This document shows, piece after piece, positions 8,295 to 18,170 of a stretch of DNA of 64,000 bases. The notes beneath the pieces are model-generated. The model was not told the origin of the DNA, made no database searches, and worked only from the letters and a program-made list of their open reading frames with translations. The translations under genes and the position numbers were made by a program. Numbering within the stretch: position 1 is the first letter of the stretch; the number at the start of each line of letters is the position of its first letter. Origin of the DNA: Serpentinicella alkaliphila (GTDB taxonomy: Bacteria > Bacillota > Clostridia > Peptostreptococcales > Natronincolaceae); the NCBI RefSeq assembly GCF_018141405.1, contig NZ_CP058648.1, positions 2,754,502 through 2,818,501 of the forward strand, given 5' to 3'.

Positions 8295-8492
8295 ATGAAA
8301 GCAAATAAATTTAAACTAAATACTGATGTAAAATCTAATGGAAAAAATATTCATAATTCTATATCTAAACTTGATGGTATTAATTCGGTTAGATTAGACT
8401 CCTTTGCTAATACAGTTACTGTTAATTATGATGATTCTAAAGTTTCTTCTTCTGAAATAGAATCAATCTTACGACAAAAAAACTATTTATAA
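8295..8492 (+). CDS. HMA-like domain protein lacking metal-binding cysteines
   Basis: A 65-residue protein with the beta-alpha-beta-beta-alpha-beta pattern of heavy-metal-associated domains: a SISKLDGINSVRLD stretch, then TVTVNYDDSKVSSSEI and a final KNY. It has no cysteine at all, so the usual CxxC copper/zinc site is absent. It could be a non-metal-binding relative with a protein-partner role. The ATG follows AAGGAGGTAAAAAT, a very strong ribosome-binding site, and a terminator follows, so it is likely an intact single-gene unit. No P-type ATPase or metal regulator lies beside it. Confidence 0.65.
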   Translation: MKANKFKLNTDVKSNGKNIHNSISKLDGINSVRLDSFANTVTVNYDDSKVSSSEIESILRQKNYL

Positions 8493-8497
8493 AAAAA

Positions 8498-8525
8498 TGA
8501 GCAAGCCTCAGTTGGCTTGTTTAAT
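8498..8525 (+). terminator. Terminator after the HMA-like gene
   Basis: AGCAAGCC / GGCTTGTTT stem with a 5-6-base loop right after the stop codon. Confidence 0.7.
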
Positions 8526-8581
8526 ATAAATTATGTTTTATTGGATTAATTTAAGTTTATTAAAGGCACAGCTATTTTCAC

Positions 8582-8701
8582 TTATAATTGTTCTATTTCA
8601 ATGCGTGGATCTATACAATTATCACTTAGCTCACCTTTTAGTGCATCTATCAGCTTCTTCACATTAATCTCATTTCTAAAGGCAACTCTTCCAAAAAACA
8701 T
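8582..8701 (-). CDS. Possible 39-residue peptide or gene remnant
   Basis: Open frame MFFGRVAFRNEINVKKLIDA... ending IEIEQL, closed upstream by a TGA eight codons before the ATG. The composition looks protein-like, but no clear ribosome-binding site is seen, so it may be a decayed tail of a lost gene. No family was recognised. Confidence 0.25.
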   Translation of the reverse strand: MFFGRVAFRNEINVKKLIDALKGELSDNCIDPRIEIEQL

Positions 8702-8782
8702 AAGTAAAGATTTTGAATTTCTTCATTTCCCTAGAATAAATCCTACATTTTTTTAAGATGTAAAAAGTTTCATTTATATAAA

Positions 8783-8819
8783 TAAAAGTGATAAGCCTAC
8801 TAAAAGGTTACCACTTTTA
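8783..8819 (-). terminator. Terminator after yajC
   Basis: AAAAGTG at 8784-8790 pairs with CACTTTT at 8812-8818, with further partial pairing inside. It lies directly after the yajC stop. Confidence 0.65.
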
Positions 8820-8825
8820 TAAAAG

Positions 8826-9098
8826 TTAATTATTCTCAGGATTAACAACATCTCCTACTGCCCATTTAGCAATTGCAAGCTTAGTTTTATCCGAACCTAC
8901 TTCAATAGTAATTATATCATCTTTGATTTTAATTACTTTTCCATATATCCCACCGATTGTAGTTACCTCGTCTCCAACCTTTAGGTTATTTCTCATATTT
9001 TTAATCTTCTTGTCCTTCTTTTGTTGTGGGCGAATCATAAGAAAATAAATACCTGCAGCAAACCCAAAAGGTAATACTAATTGACTCAGTGTTTCCAT
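8826..9098 (-). CDS. yajC: YajC, SecDF-associated translocase subunit
   Basis: A 90-residue single-span membrane protein that joins SecD and SecF. It has an N-terminal hydrophobic helix (about 5-22), then the family signature FLMIRPQQKKDKK, and the cytoplasmic NLKVGDEVTTIGGIYGKV domain. It ends the spoIID-like/queA/tgt transcript. In many Clostridia yajC continues into the SCIFF and secDF block; here about 3 kb of accessory genes intervene. Confidence 0.95.
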   Translation of the reverse strand: METLSQLVLPFGFAAGIYFLMIRPQQKKDKKIKNMRNNLKVGDEVTTIGGIYGKVIKIKDDIITIEVGSDKTKLAIAKWAVGDVVNPENN

Positions 9099-9188
9099 TT
9101 AATAACCCCTTTTCTAAATAAGTTTAAATACTTAAATTATATATTCAACGCGAACTATCAAATTTCCTTTTTATGCTATATATTAGCA

Positions 9189-10319
<1,131 letters not shown>

Positions 10320-11345
10320 CTATTTTAATAACATTGCATCTCCAAAGCTAAAGAATCTATATTCTTCTTCAACTGCAACTTTATAAGCATTTAAAATATT
10401 TTCTCTGCCTGCCAAAGCACTTACTAGCATAATTAGCGTAGACTCCGGGAGATGGAAATTAGTAATTAGGCTATCAATTATTTTAAATTTATAGCCAGGA
10501 AAAATAAATATATCTGTCCATCCTGTTTTACTTTCTATTTTACCAGGAACTTCGCTAGCTGATTCAAGTGTTCTACAACTAGTTGTTCCTACTGCTATAA
10601 CCTTATTTCCGTTACTTTTACATTCATTAATTGTTTTAGCTGCTTTTTCTGAAATACTATAAAACTCAGAATGCATTTTATGCTCGGAAATATCCTCAGC
10701 TTTAACGGGCCTAAATGTACCTAAGCCTACGTGTAATGTAATATATACTATATTAACGCCTTTGTTTTTGATTTTTTCTAATAGCTCCTCTGTAAAATGC
10801 AAACCAGCTGTTGGTGCTGCAGCAGAGCCAACCTCCTTAGAATATACAGTTTGATACCTTTCCTTATCTTCTAATTCAGCGGTTATATATGGAGGTAAAG
10901 GCATTTTACCTAATCGTTCTAATACTTCTTCAAATATTCCATCATATGAAAATTTAACAATACGTGAACCCTCTTCGCCAATGTCAACTACTTCGAGATT
11001 TAACATACCTTCACCAAAGGAAAACTTAGAGCCAATTTTAGCTTTTTTTCCTGGTTTAACTAAAGTTTCCCATGTATCTAGGCTAGTTCTTTTTAATAAA
11101 AGAAATTCAACCTTACCACCGGTTTCTTCCTTTTCACCGATTAGTCTCGCAGGTAAAACTCTTGTATCATTTAATACTAAGCAATCATTTTCATTTAAAT
11201 AGTCAATTATGTTGTAAAAATGCTTATGATTAATATCTCCCGTATCTCTTTCTATAACCATTAACCTTGAATGGTCTCTTTTTTCTAAAGGATGTTGCGC
11301 AATTAAATGCTCCGGAAGAAAAAAATCAAAATCCTTTGTCTTCAT
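10320..11345 (-). CDS. queA: S-adenosylmethionine:tRNA ribosyltransferase-isomerase
   Basis: Adds the cyclopentenyl ring precursor (epoxyqueuosine) to preQ1-tRNA using the ribose of SAM. 341 residues. It begins with the typical [23 protein letters not shown] segment and carries [10 protein letters not shown] near residues 180-190 and the [14 protein letters not shown] motif. The gene lies 4 bases after the SpoIID-like gene stop on the same strand and precedes tgt. Confidence 0.97.
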   Translation of the reverse strand: MKTKDFDFFLPEHLIAQHPLEKRDHSRLMVIERDTGDINHKHFYNIIDYLNENDCLVLNDTRVLPARLIGEKEETGGKVEFLLLKRTSLDTWETLVKPGKKAKIGSKFSFGEGMLNLEVVDIGEEGSRIVKFSYDGIFEEVLERLGKMPLPPYITAELEDKERYQTVYSKEVGSAAAPTAGLHFTEELLEKIKNKGVNIVYITLHVGLGTFRPVKAEDISEHKMHSEFYSISEKAAKTINECKSNGNKVIAVGTTSCRTLESASEVPGKIESKTGWTDIFIFPGYKFKIIDSLITNFHLPESTLIMLVSALAGRENILNAYKVAVEEEYRFFSFGDAMLLK

Positions 11346-11349
11346 TAAA

Positions 11350-12981
11350 TTATTCCACCTTCACTCCTGTATAATAATGAGTTAATATATCTACATATGT
11401 TAAATTCAGTTCTGCCATTTTTTTGGCCCCATGCTGACTCATACCTAAGCCATGACCAAAGCCACGGCCATTAAACACAAAGTCACCTTGGGAATTTGTA
11501 TTCACTACTATCTCCTTATATTGTTGCCCATTATATACTCTAGTATTATCTAAATTATTTAATTTTGTTACACCACTCCTAGAAATAACATGCTTTCCGT
11601 CTATGCTAGCAGATGATTGATTTGAATCATTTTTTAAAGTCATAGACGAAGCAGAAGAAGTTCCACTGTTAACATCAAACCAACTACTTCTAAGTCCAAA
11701 GATAGTTCTTGATCTTTGTTTTTGCATAACTTCTTTACCATTTGTTCCAATAACCTCCAAAGTCAATATTCTACCATTAATCGACCTAGAAGTCACTATA
11801 ATATCTAAAACATCGCCGATAAAAATATTATTTTGTTCTAATATATTTCTAACTTCTGTCTTGCTAAGAGTTACTTGCCATGAAGAATTTGGAGCATCTA
11901 AAGAATAATCATCCTGAACTCCTCTAATATATGGTACAACAGCTGACCAAATATTTTCACTATTTTCTGTATGTCCACCACTATTTGAATGGAAATATGC
12001 ATCAATAATTTTTCCATTAAAGGCAACAACCTTGCCTCTAGTTTCTTCTACTGCCGCATTACTATTTGGATTTTCTCCATCGAAGCCACCATATACCTGT
12101 GAATTAACAGTATTACAAACATTGAAGCCTAAATGTGAAAACTTGTTGTATGCTGTAGTTGCGAAACTTCTAGCTGCTACTGCTTGGGCCTTTAAAGCCT
12201 CTCTCGGCCAAGAAGCAGGCATCTCTCTAGGTATAACTCCATATAAATACTCTTCAAATGGTAATCTATTTATTACTGTCATATCACTACCTGTTTGTCT
12301 CAGAAAAGTTATACTACCCCTATAATTTCTACCATCTACACTAATTACAGTGGAAGTTCTAAAATGCAATTCTTCCTTGGAGTCAAACATAAACAATACT
12401 CTATCAGAAGAATTTAACACCTGTACTCTAGTCGAAGAAGGATTAATAACAGTTACACTTTGGCCGCAAGCTGATTGAATTAAGCCCGCAGCATTTTGTG
12501 CTTGATCTAAAGTAGTATATAGCCCTACGAATACCTTCCAGCCATTCTCATAAACTAAATATGGCTGCTCATTAATGGCTAAAGAGTTTATTAATCCTAA
12601 AGCCTGTTCCCTCGAACTAAAATTATCTCCTATTTGTACATGGAAAGGCCCCTTTATGTTTTGTCCACTGGCACTATTAATGTCTCCAGTAAATTCTACA
12701 TAATTGCCGTTTGCACCCATGTAATATGCATCTTTTCTTACGAATATACTATTATCTTGCCCAAGATTTAGTAACTCTATGAATTGATTCCCTTCATATC
12801 TACCTACGGATATTTGTGAAGATCCCCGTAAGTTCACTACCGACTTTGAAGAATTACTAAAAAACAAACCTACTTTAATAAATTCTGGTGAAATATTGTT
12901 CCCGTAGGCTAATATACTACTTAAGTTTAACAAAATTAGATTAATAATTAATGCTAATACTAAATACCTTCTCATTTTCAT
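11350..12981 (-). CDS. SpoIID/LytB-domain protein with SPOR domain
   Basis: Secreted or anchored cell-wall protein, 543 residues. It has a hydrophobic signal segment at about 7-26, then a region with SPOR-like peptidoglycan-binding pattern (about 110-190), then the SpoIID/amidase-enhancer domain (about 240-345) with [20 protein letters not shown] and FHSNSGGHT, and the C-terminal [15 protein letters not shown] motif. In sporulating cells SpoIID is a lytic transglycosylase that cuts denuded glycan at the septum; the Glu of PREMP is the expected catalytic residue. This protein is longer than B. subtilis SpoIID and is not beside spoIIID/mreB, so it is a paralogue rather than certain SpoIID. A Spo0A box lies in its promoter. 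Confidence 0.85.
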   Translation of the reverse strand: MKMRRYLVLALIINLILLNLSSILAYGNNISPEFIKVGLFFSNSSKSVVNLRGSSQISVGRYEGNQFIELLNLGQDNSIFVRKDAYYMGANGNYVEFTGDINSASGQNIKGPFHVQIGDNFSSREQALGLINSLAINEQPYLVYENGWKVFVGLYTTLDQAQNAAGLIQSACGQSVTVINPSSTRVQVLNSSDRVLFMFDSKEELHFRTSTVISVDGRNYRGSITFLRQTGSDMTVINRLPFEEYLYGVIPREMPASWPREALKAQAVAARSFATTAYNKFSHLGFNVCNTVNSQVYGGFDGENPNSNAAVEETRGKVVAFNGKIIDAYFHSNSGGHTENSENIWSAVVPYIRGVQDDYSLDAPNSSWQVTLSKTEVRNILEQNNIFIGDVLDIIVTSRSINGRILTLEVIGTNGKEVMQKQRSRTIFGLRSSWFDVNSGTSSASSMTLKNDSNQSSASIDGKHVISRSGVTKLNNLDNTRVYNGQQYKEIVVNTNSQGDFVFNGRGFGHGLGMSQHGAKKMAELNLTYVDILTHYYTGVKVE

Positions 12982-13006
12982 TTAATTGCCCCCTATAAGA
13001 ATAACC

Positions 13007-13027
13007 ATTATATTACTAACTTCGACA
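13007..13027 (-). promoter_or_regulatory. Promoter with Spo0A box before the SpoIID-like gene
   Basis: The minus strand reads TGTCGAA (perfect 0A box, complement of 13021-13027), 8 bases and TATAAT (complement of 13007-13012). The 0A box occupies the -35 zone, the usual layout of promoters activated by Spo0A~P. A proper -35 hexamer is missing, which fits activator dependence. Confidence 0.55.
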
Positions 13028-13087
13028 AAGTTTGATATATTCCTTTAATTTAAGAAATCGTAACAAAATTGTAACATAAAAGTTACT

Positions 13088-13123
13088 AAAAAAACTAAGG
13101 CTATCCAAATCGGAAAGCCTTAG
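13088..13123 (-). terminator. Terminator after DUF2905
   Basis: CTAAGGCT (13095-13102) pairs with AGCCTTAG (13116-13123), followed on the minus strand by seven T residues. The stem overlaps the DUF2905 stop codon, closing the ruvCAB transcript. Confidence 0.85.
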
Positions 13124-13335
13124 GGTCTTCGAAAAAATATATTTAATATTACCGTTAGTAGTACACTGAGTATTATGCTAGTTGCTACTGGAAAATAAAA
13201 ACTTACGTTACCTTTCCTAAAAAACAGATCTCCTGGAAGTCTACCAAGACCAAGTCTTCCACCAAATCCGAGCAATAGTCCTACTACTATTAACCCTATT
13301 CCTAAGTAAATGAATATCCTACTAAATTGTTCCAT
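13120..13335 (-). CDS. DUF2905 small membrane protein
   Basis: A 71-residue two-helix membrane protein of the DUF2905 family. The hydrophobic segments are about 8-26 and 46-66, separated by the conserved GRLGLGRLPGDLFFRKGNVSF-type loop. Function is unknown. It starts 4 bases after ruvB and shares its transcript, a placement common in Firmicutes. Confidence 0.85.
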   Translation of the reverse strand: MEQFSRIFIYLGIGLIVVGLLLGFGGRLGLGRLPGDLFFRKGNVSFYFPVATSIILSVLLTVILNIFFRRP

Positions 13336-13339
13336 AATA

Positions 13340-14353
13340 CTACTCCTTATTATATGGTATATTAAAATGTTTGTAACCTTTCTCTAGCACTACTCTGCCC
13401 CTAGGGGTCCTATTAATAAACCCTATTTGAAGTAGATAAGGTTCATAGACATCCTCTATAGTTGATCTTTCTTCTCCAGTTGAGGCAGCTAAAGTATCTA
13501 ATCCTACTGGTCCACCACCAAAGTTTTCAATCATTACTTCTATCATTCTTTTATCAACATTATCTAATCCGAGGGAATCTATTTCTAACAAATCCAGTGC
13601 ATTTTTAGCTACGTCTTCAGTAATACTTCCATTTGCCCTTACTTGAGAATAATCCCTTACTCTTTTAAGCAACCTATTTGCAATTCTTGGGGTTCCTCTA
13701 GATCTAAGAGCTATTTCCTTTGCTCCGCCGTCATCTATATACACTTTTAGTATATCTGCTGACCTTTTAATTATTCTCTTTAACATATTTGTATCATATA
13801 ATTCAAGCTTACATATAACTCCAAATCTATCTCTTAAGGGGGATGTTAATTGACCAGCCCTTGTCGTAGCACCTATTAAAGTAAATCTATTTAAGTCTAA
13901 TCTTATTGACCTAGCACTTGGCCCTTTACCAATTATTATGTCAAGGGCGAAATCTTCCATTGCAGGATATAAAACTTCCTCTACAGATCTATTTAATCTA
14001 TGTATTTCATCTATAAACAGAACATCATTATCAGATAAATTAGTAAGTATTGCCGCTAAATCTCCAGGTCTTTCTATGGCAGGACCTGAGGTAACTCTAA
14101 TATTTACATTCATTTCATTTGCAATTATTGTTGATAAGGTTGTTTTTCCAAGACCCGGTGGCCCATATAGAAGAACATGGTCTAATGACTCATTTCTCTG
14201 TAGTGCTGCCTCAATGAATATCTTAAGCTTTTCTTTAACTTTATCTTGTCCGATATATTCATTAAGCATTTTAGGCCTTAGACCTACTTCTATATCCTTA
14301 TCTTCATCTTTAGCGTCCTTTGTAACTATTCTTTCGTCAAACTCCCTTAGCAC
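13340..14353 (-). CDS. ruvB: Holliday-junction branch-migration ATPase RuvB
   Basis: AAA+ motor that drives branch migration with RuvA, 337 residues. Walker [10 protein letters not shown] is at about 65-73, Walker B DEIH near 114-117, GATTRAG (sensor 1) near 162-168, and the arginine finger in PLRDRFG follows. The C-terminal winged helix includes [11 protein letters not shown]. The start is GTG (14351-14353) behind GAGGTGATA. ruvA ends 17 bases upstream. Confidence 0.98.
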   Translation of the reverse strand: MLREFDERIVTKDAKDEDKDIEVGLRPKMLNEYIGQDKVKEKLKIFIEAALQRNESLDHVLLYGPPGLGKTTLSTIIANEMNVNIRVTSGPAIERPGDLAAILTNLSDNDVLFIDEIHRLNRSVEEVLYPAMEDFALDIIIGKGPSARSIRLDLNRFTLIGATTRAGQLTSPLRDRFGVICKLELYDTNMLKRIIKRSADILKVYIDDGGAKEIALRSRGTPRIANRLLKRVRDYSQVRANGSITEDVAKNALDLLEIDSLGLDNVDKRMIEVMIENFGGGPVGLDTLAASTGEERSTIEDVYEPYLLQIGFINRTPRGRVVLEKGYKHFNIPYNKE

Positions 14354-14370
14354 ACTATCACCTCACTTTA

Positions 14371-14955
14371 TTACATAAGTCGCTTCAACGCTAGCTTTAT
14401 TGTTTCTTCAGTTGTAAAGTCGTCACCTACACCATCTAAAACTTTATTTATTTCGTATTTTGTATAGCCTAGTGTCATTAAAGCCTCAATAGCCTCTTCA
14501 CTTTTACTGCTTGCAGTAACTACTTCAACAATATTATCATTAGCCAAGGAATCATTAGCATCTATTTTATCTTTAAGCTCTAATATTATTCTCTCAGCAG
14601 TTTTTTTACCAACCCCTGAAACCTTAGAGATAGCTCCAATATTGTTAGATAAAATAAATTGTCCTAGAGTTGAAGTGTTATACATGGACAGTATACTTGC
14701 GGCTACCTTTGGTCCAACCTTTGAAACAGAAAGTAACTTTTGAAACATATTTAATTCTTCTCTTGTTTTAAACCCATATAGATTTATTTCATCTTCTCTT
14801 ACTACGAGATATGTAAATATTTTTTCTATGTCACCCTTTGTAACCTGCGAAGCACTTACTAACGAACTATTTATTCTATAACCAATTCCATTAACATCAA
14901 CAATAATTTTATCTAATAATATATCCTCTATCCTACCTTTAATATACTCGTACAA
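14371..14955 (-). CDS. ruvA: Holliday-junction DNA-binding protein RuvA
   Basis: Tetrameric junction-binding subunit that loads RuvB, 194 residues. The N-terminal OB fold begins MYEYIKGRIEDI. Two helix-hairpin-helix motifs (around SVSKVGPKVAASIL and SKVSGVGKKTAERIILELKDK) follow, then a C-terminal RuvB-binding domain ALMTLGYTKYEI. The start is a TTG (14953-14955) with GGGGG eight bases before it. Confidence 0.97.
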   Translation of the reverse strand: MYEYIKGRIEDILLDKIIVDVNGIGYRINSSLVSASQVTKGDIEKIFTYLVVREDEINLYGFKTREELNMFQKLLSVSKVGPKVAASILSMYNTSTLGQFILSNNIGAISKVSGVGKKTAERIILELKDKIDANDSLANDNIVEVVTASSKSEEAIEALMTLGYTKYEINKVLDGVGDDFTTEETIKLALKRLM

Positions 14956-14973
14956 TATTATATCCCCCTAAAT

Positions 14974-15468
14974 TTATTTAATTTGAAATAAACTTTTAAA
15001 CTTACCGGAATGTGCATGACATATTGCAATTGCCAAAGCATCCGCAACATCATCAGGCTTTGGTACCTTATTTAAATTCAAAATAGTTTTTATCATTTGC
15101 TGTACTTGATTTTTGTCTGCTCTACCATACCCCACTACCCCTTGCTTAACTTGTAGAGGTGTATATTCAAATATTTCTTTATTGTTATTCGCAGCAACGA
15201 GTACAGCAACACCTCTAGCCTGTCCAACAACAATTGCAGTTTTAGCATTTGTATTAAAAAAAAGTTCTTCTACTACTACTGCTTCAGGGTTATAAACATC
15301 TATAATACTATCTAGCTCATCATAAATCTTCTTTAGTCTTAGTGGCATTGGCATCTTACTATCTGTTGTTACGGCACCATAATTGATAACTTCAAAACGG
15401 TTGCCGGAATATTTAATAAGTCCATATCCAGTTATAGCGATACCAGGGTCAATACCTAATATAATCAT
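14974..15468 (-). CDS. ruvC: Holliday-junction resolvase RuvC
   Basis: Endonuclease that cuts Holliday junctions, RNase-H fold, 164 residues. The start is the ATG at 15466-15468, which has TGGAGG in front; an upstream extension would need an ATT codon. Catalytic residues are seen in [16 protein letters not shown] (Asp7), VVEELFF (Glu) and [16 protein letters not shown] (two Asp). The order ruvC-ruvA-ruvB is the normal Gram-positive-type operon. Confidence 0.97.
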   Translation of the reverse strand: MIILGIDPGIAITGYGLIKYSGNRFEVINYGAVTTDSKMPMPLRLKKIYDELDSIIDVYNPEAVVVEELFFNTNAKTAIVVGQARGVAVLVAANNNKEIFEYTPLQVKQGVVGYGRADKNQVQQMIKTILNLNKVPKPDDVADALAIAICHAHSGKFKSLFQIK

Positions 15469-15618
15469 AGTTGCCTCCAAAATTATCAATTATCTATTTT
15501 ATAGTTTAACACAAGATTTTAACCTGCCCAATACAAAAGCATTCACGCAAACTCAGAACGTACGTTTGAATATATTTTATACTATATAGAGGCTATTGTC
15601 CAGCATTTAACAAACAAA

Positions 15619-15648
15619 AGAAAAGAGTCTACTAAATATAGTAGACTC
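15619..15648 (-). terminator. Terminator after the BofC-like gene
   Basis: Perfect 10-bp stem, GAGTCTACTA (15625-15634) and TAGTAGACTC (15639-15648), loop AATA. It is followed on the minus strand by TTTTCTTTTG. Confidence 0.85.
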
Positions 15649-15656
15649 CGCATTAA

Positions 15657-16268
15657 TTAGCTATAATCTTCTAAGAGAGAGGTTACTTCTTCCTCACTAT
15701 TTTTAATTATTCCGTTTTTAAGCTTTTCTTGATCCACTGGTGGTAGTATTGAAACTGGTATCCTAGTTTCTTGGAAAATAACCCTTTGTCCTTCTTCATT
15801 AAATCTATAAACTATTATATATCCGTTATACTCTGTAATTAAATAATGTTTTGGGCAAATATCTTGCTTCTTCTCTAATAAAACTATTTCATCCTTTGAG
15901 AAGCTAAACAAATCAAATTGAGGCATCGTGTTTAATATCAACTCATTAAAACCCTCTTCATTTAATCCTATCATATTATCATTTAAAGTACTTTCTGTAT
16001 CCACACTTTCTTTACATCTCTCATAATAGGTTCTAAAAATAATCTTAGTTTCATTATTTACAATTTCCTTTTGAGTCGCTACATTAACTATATTAGAATC
16101 ACTTTTATTTTCACTATTTAAATTGTTTGTATTATCAATATTATTTTCGATTTCAGTCAGTCTAGGTGACCTATTGTATGTATAGTAACCAAAAATATAT
16201 CCCATTGATGCAGAAAAAATTGCAACTACTAATAATGGTATTACAATCGAACGTCTTCTTCTTACCAT
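15657..16268 (-). CDS. BofC C-terminal-domain-like membrane-anchored protein
   Basis: 203 residues: a basic N-terminus, one membrane segment (about 8-28), an Asn/Ser-rich linker (about 35-65) and a C-terminal domain with ICPKHYLITEYNGYIIVYRFN, ETRIPVSILPPVDQEKLKNGI and LLEDYS. The last part resembles the BofC_C domain. In B. subtilis BofC restrains SpoIVB signalling to the sigma-K checkpoint. The rest of BofC is not recognised, so the role is uncertain; an extracytoplasmic regulatory function in sporulation is an inference. Its ribosome-binding site sits inside a hairpin. Confidence 0.6.
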   Translation of the reverse strand: MVRRRRSIVIPLLVVAIFSASMGYIFGYYTYNRSPRLTEIENNIDNTNNLNSENKSDSNIVNVATQKEIVNNETKIIFRTYYERCKESVDTESTLNDNMIGLNEEGFNELILNTMPQFDLFSFSKDEIVLLEKKQDICPKHYLITEYNGYIIVYRFNEEGQRVIFQETRIPVSILPPVDQEKLKNGIIKNSEEEVTSLLEDYS

Positions 16269-16273
16269 AATAA

Positions 16274-16297
16274 AACCTCCTTTATTATCTGGAGGTT
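16274..16297 (-). promoter_or_regulatory. Hairpin hiding the Shine-Dalgarno sequence of the BofC-like gene
   Basis: In the mRNA, AACCUCC (complement of 16291-16297) can pair perfectly with GGAGGUU (complement of 16274-16280), which is the ribosome-binding site six bases before the ATG. The loop is 10 bases. Translation may thus depend on ribosomes finishing the gene upstream, which stops 23 bases earlier. Confidence 0.5.
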
Positions 16298-16319
16298 ATT
16301 TTATCCAATTATCTATATT

Positions 16320-17525
16320 TTATACATCTGTATCGATTTCATTAGTAACAACAATATTGTTAATGAACGTCATGAAGTCTTCCTCTAAATTCTGTGCATA
16401 CTGGTATATTACTGAACCTTCTACTACGATTTCTTTAGGTTTACTTAGCATACCTTTTGACTTAATATAATTAAGAAGATTTTGTAGCTCATTCATATCA
16501 TTTTCATCGTAGTAACATATTATAAATTCATCAAAATCACTTATAAAATATATTGCTAGCAAATCTGCACCCAGATAATATTCTTCATTTTTAACATGGT
16601 CATTATTCTTTCTATACTCCACGAACATTAGTCCATTAATAAATTCATATTTTAATAATTTGGGCTTTATTATTAAAAGCTCCCTCTCAAGGGCTTCACA
16701 ACTACCTATTCTATAAACTAAGATATGTTCTTGTTTTTTTATTTCTTTGTAAATTAACTCATAAGGTACTTGAAATTTATCAACTACTTTTACACTTTTT
16801 ACTCTAAATTCATCTTCTGCTTTTTTAGTTTCAACTAATGTAACTACATTAATATATCCACTATCACTATCAATGATGGATTTCGCAGTGTATAAAGCCC
16901 TGTCACAATGTTCTTCAACTAATTTTACAGTGTTTTTAAGTAGAATTGATGCCTTATCTACTAGCTTAATATTTAAATCTTCTCCACAATATAAATATCT
17001 GCTTCCAGGCAAGTCATTAGCCACAACTTTCATTAGAAAAAAATTAACTAATTGAATCGGAGACTCGATTTTCTCATAGATTTTAGCTGTTAATGCTTCC
17101 TGACCTTGTATATCTAATTGATTCTTTCTTTTTATAATAAAATCATACTCAAAAGAAGGTGGAGGTAATGGTTGATTAAACTTTAAATTCAATCTCCCAT
17201 AGTTTTTAATTAAATATATTACATCTTCTTCAGATATACTAACTTTACCTCCTCCTAAACTACCCATAAATCTATCAGTATACAGATCTAACTCATTTTC
17301 ATTGAAAGTTAAAATGCTTGCATAATCATAGATTCCATGCTCCTCTGCATCCAATAAAAACCATTGAACGAAATTCTTATTTTCCGTCGTTATCCAATGA
17401 ACCTTTAAGGCTATAACTCCCATCAATCTTGTCCTAGTTGCTATTGCTGAATAGAATGTTTGGGAGATTTTCGGATTTGTTTTGCCACCACGAATTATTT
17501 TAAATTTTGGTTTTATATTCTTCAT
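16320..17525 (-). CDS. Conserved-looking protein of unknown function (401 residues)
   Basis: I do not recognise a family. The protein is soluble, with no signal peptide or clear membrane segment. It is basic at the N-terminus (KNIKPKFKIIRGGKTNPK) and acidic in the middle and end. Visible landmarks are FMGSLGGGKVSISEEDVIYLIKNYG near residues 83-110, a PLPPPSFEYDF proline run near 118-128, and an AIYFISDFDEFIICYYDENDMNEL stretch near 325-350. The ATG follows GAGGTATATT. It lies between divergent DUF378 and the BofC-like gene, apparently cotranscribed with the latter. Codon use matches its neighbours, so it is a native gene, perhaps sporulation-linked by context. Confidence 0.7.
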   Translation of the reverse strand: MKNIKPKFKIIRGGKTNPKISQTFYSAIATRTRLMGVIALKVHWITTENKNFVQWFLLDAEEHGIYDYASILTFNENELDLYTDRFMGSLGGGKVSISEEDVIYLIKNYGRLNLKFNQPLPPPSFEYDFIIKRKNQLDIQGQEALTAKIYEKIESPIQLVNFFLMKVVANDLPGSRYLYCGEDLNIKLVDKASILLKNTVKLVEEHCDRALYTAKSIIDSDSGYINVVTLVETKKAEDEFRVKSVKVVDKFQVPYELIYKEIKKQEHILVYRIGSCEALERELLIIKPKLLKYEFINGLMFVEYRKNNDHVKNEEYYLGADLLAIYFISDFDEFIICYYDENDMNELQNLLNYIKSKGMLSKPKEIVVEGSVIYQYAQNLEEDFMTFINNIVVTNEIDTDV

Positions 17526-17682
17526 AATATACCTCGATCATATTTTTTTACTTAGAAAATATAATGTACCTATTTTGTTAGTTAATTATAGTTTTTAATG
17601 TAAATTTAAATTTATGTATTAAATTTGCTTATCCGAAACATACTATTAAGGAATTAATAATTCTTTTATAGGAGTGATATAT

Positions 17683-17883
17683 TTGGATAGATTAGCACTA
17701 GTCTTAGTTATAATAGGCGCCCTTAATTGGGGATTGATTGGACTATTCCAATGGGATTTAGTAGCATCGTTATTTGGTGGACAATCAGCCCTATTAAGTA
17801 GAGTTGTATATACCCTTGTAGGTATCGCAGGAGCTTATTGTATAAGCTTATTATTTAGAGAAAGATCTCAACAAAGAGAATAA
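17683..17883 (+). CDS. DUF378 small membrane protein
   Basis: 66 residues from the TTG at 17683-17685, which has AGGAGTG nine bases before it; a GTG at 17674 lies inside that site. The N-terminus RLALVLVIIGALNWGLIGLF and the following WDLVASLFGG...RVVYTLVGIAGAY are the DUF378 signature: two membrane helices around a conserved Asn-Trp-Gly. Function is unknown. It is a single-gene unit with its own terminator. Confidence 0.88.
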   Translation: MDRLALVLVIIGALNWGLIGLFQWDLVASLFGGQSALLSRVVYTLVGIAGAYCISLLFRERSQQRE

Positions 17884-17887
17884 CACT

Positions 17888-17917
17888 AAGCGGAGTATTC
17901 AACTCCGCTTAAATTTT
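17888..17917 (+). terminator. Terminator after DUF378
   Basis: AAGCGGAGT (17888-17896) and ACTCCGCTT (17902-17910) form a 9-bp stem, then AAATTTTTT. Confidence 0.88.
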
Positions 17918-17982
17918 TTAAAGCTATTTGTTTTTACATTTTTTATGTAAACTGGTTTATATTTGCAATGTAGATTTACGTG

Positions 17983-18029
17983 TTGACAATACTAACTTTT
18001 GATTATATACTAATTAAGTGGTCCTACCA
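17983..18029 (+). promoter_or_regulatory. Orphan promoter with GntR/FadR-type operator
   Basis: The plus strand reads TTGACA (17983-17988), 17 bases, TATACT (18006-18011), then seven bases later the palindrome TGGTCCTACCA (18019-18029), at about the expected start of transcription. TGGT-N3-ACCA is the core of FadR/LldR/PdhR operators. No protein-coding gene follows on this strand before the convergent lactate permease. About 90 bases downstream there is a second palindrome, AATTACA (18091-18097) and TGTAATT (18104-18110), then the permease terminator. Confidence 0.55.
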
Positions 18030-18128
18030 CCGGACGAATTATATTGTACATTCTTAAAAAATGGTTCGTAATTTGAATGGGTTTTAATATAATTACACTA
18101 GTTTGTAATTGTTAATACAGGAAAACAA

Positions 18129-18170
18129 AAAAAATTAAACAGCCACAATCCGAGTATATCAAACTGTGGC
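18129..18170 (-). terminator. Terminator after the lactate permease gene
   Basis: GCCACA (18142-18147) and TGTGGC (18165-18170) form the stem. The minus strand continues into eight T residues (complement of the A run at 18129-18135). Confidence 0.65.
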
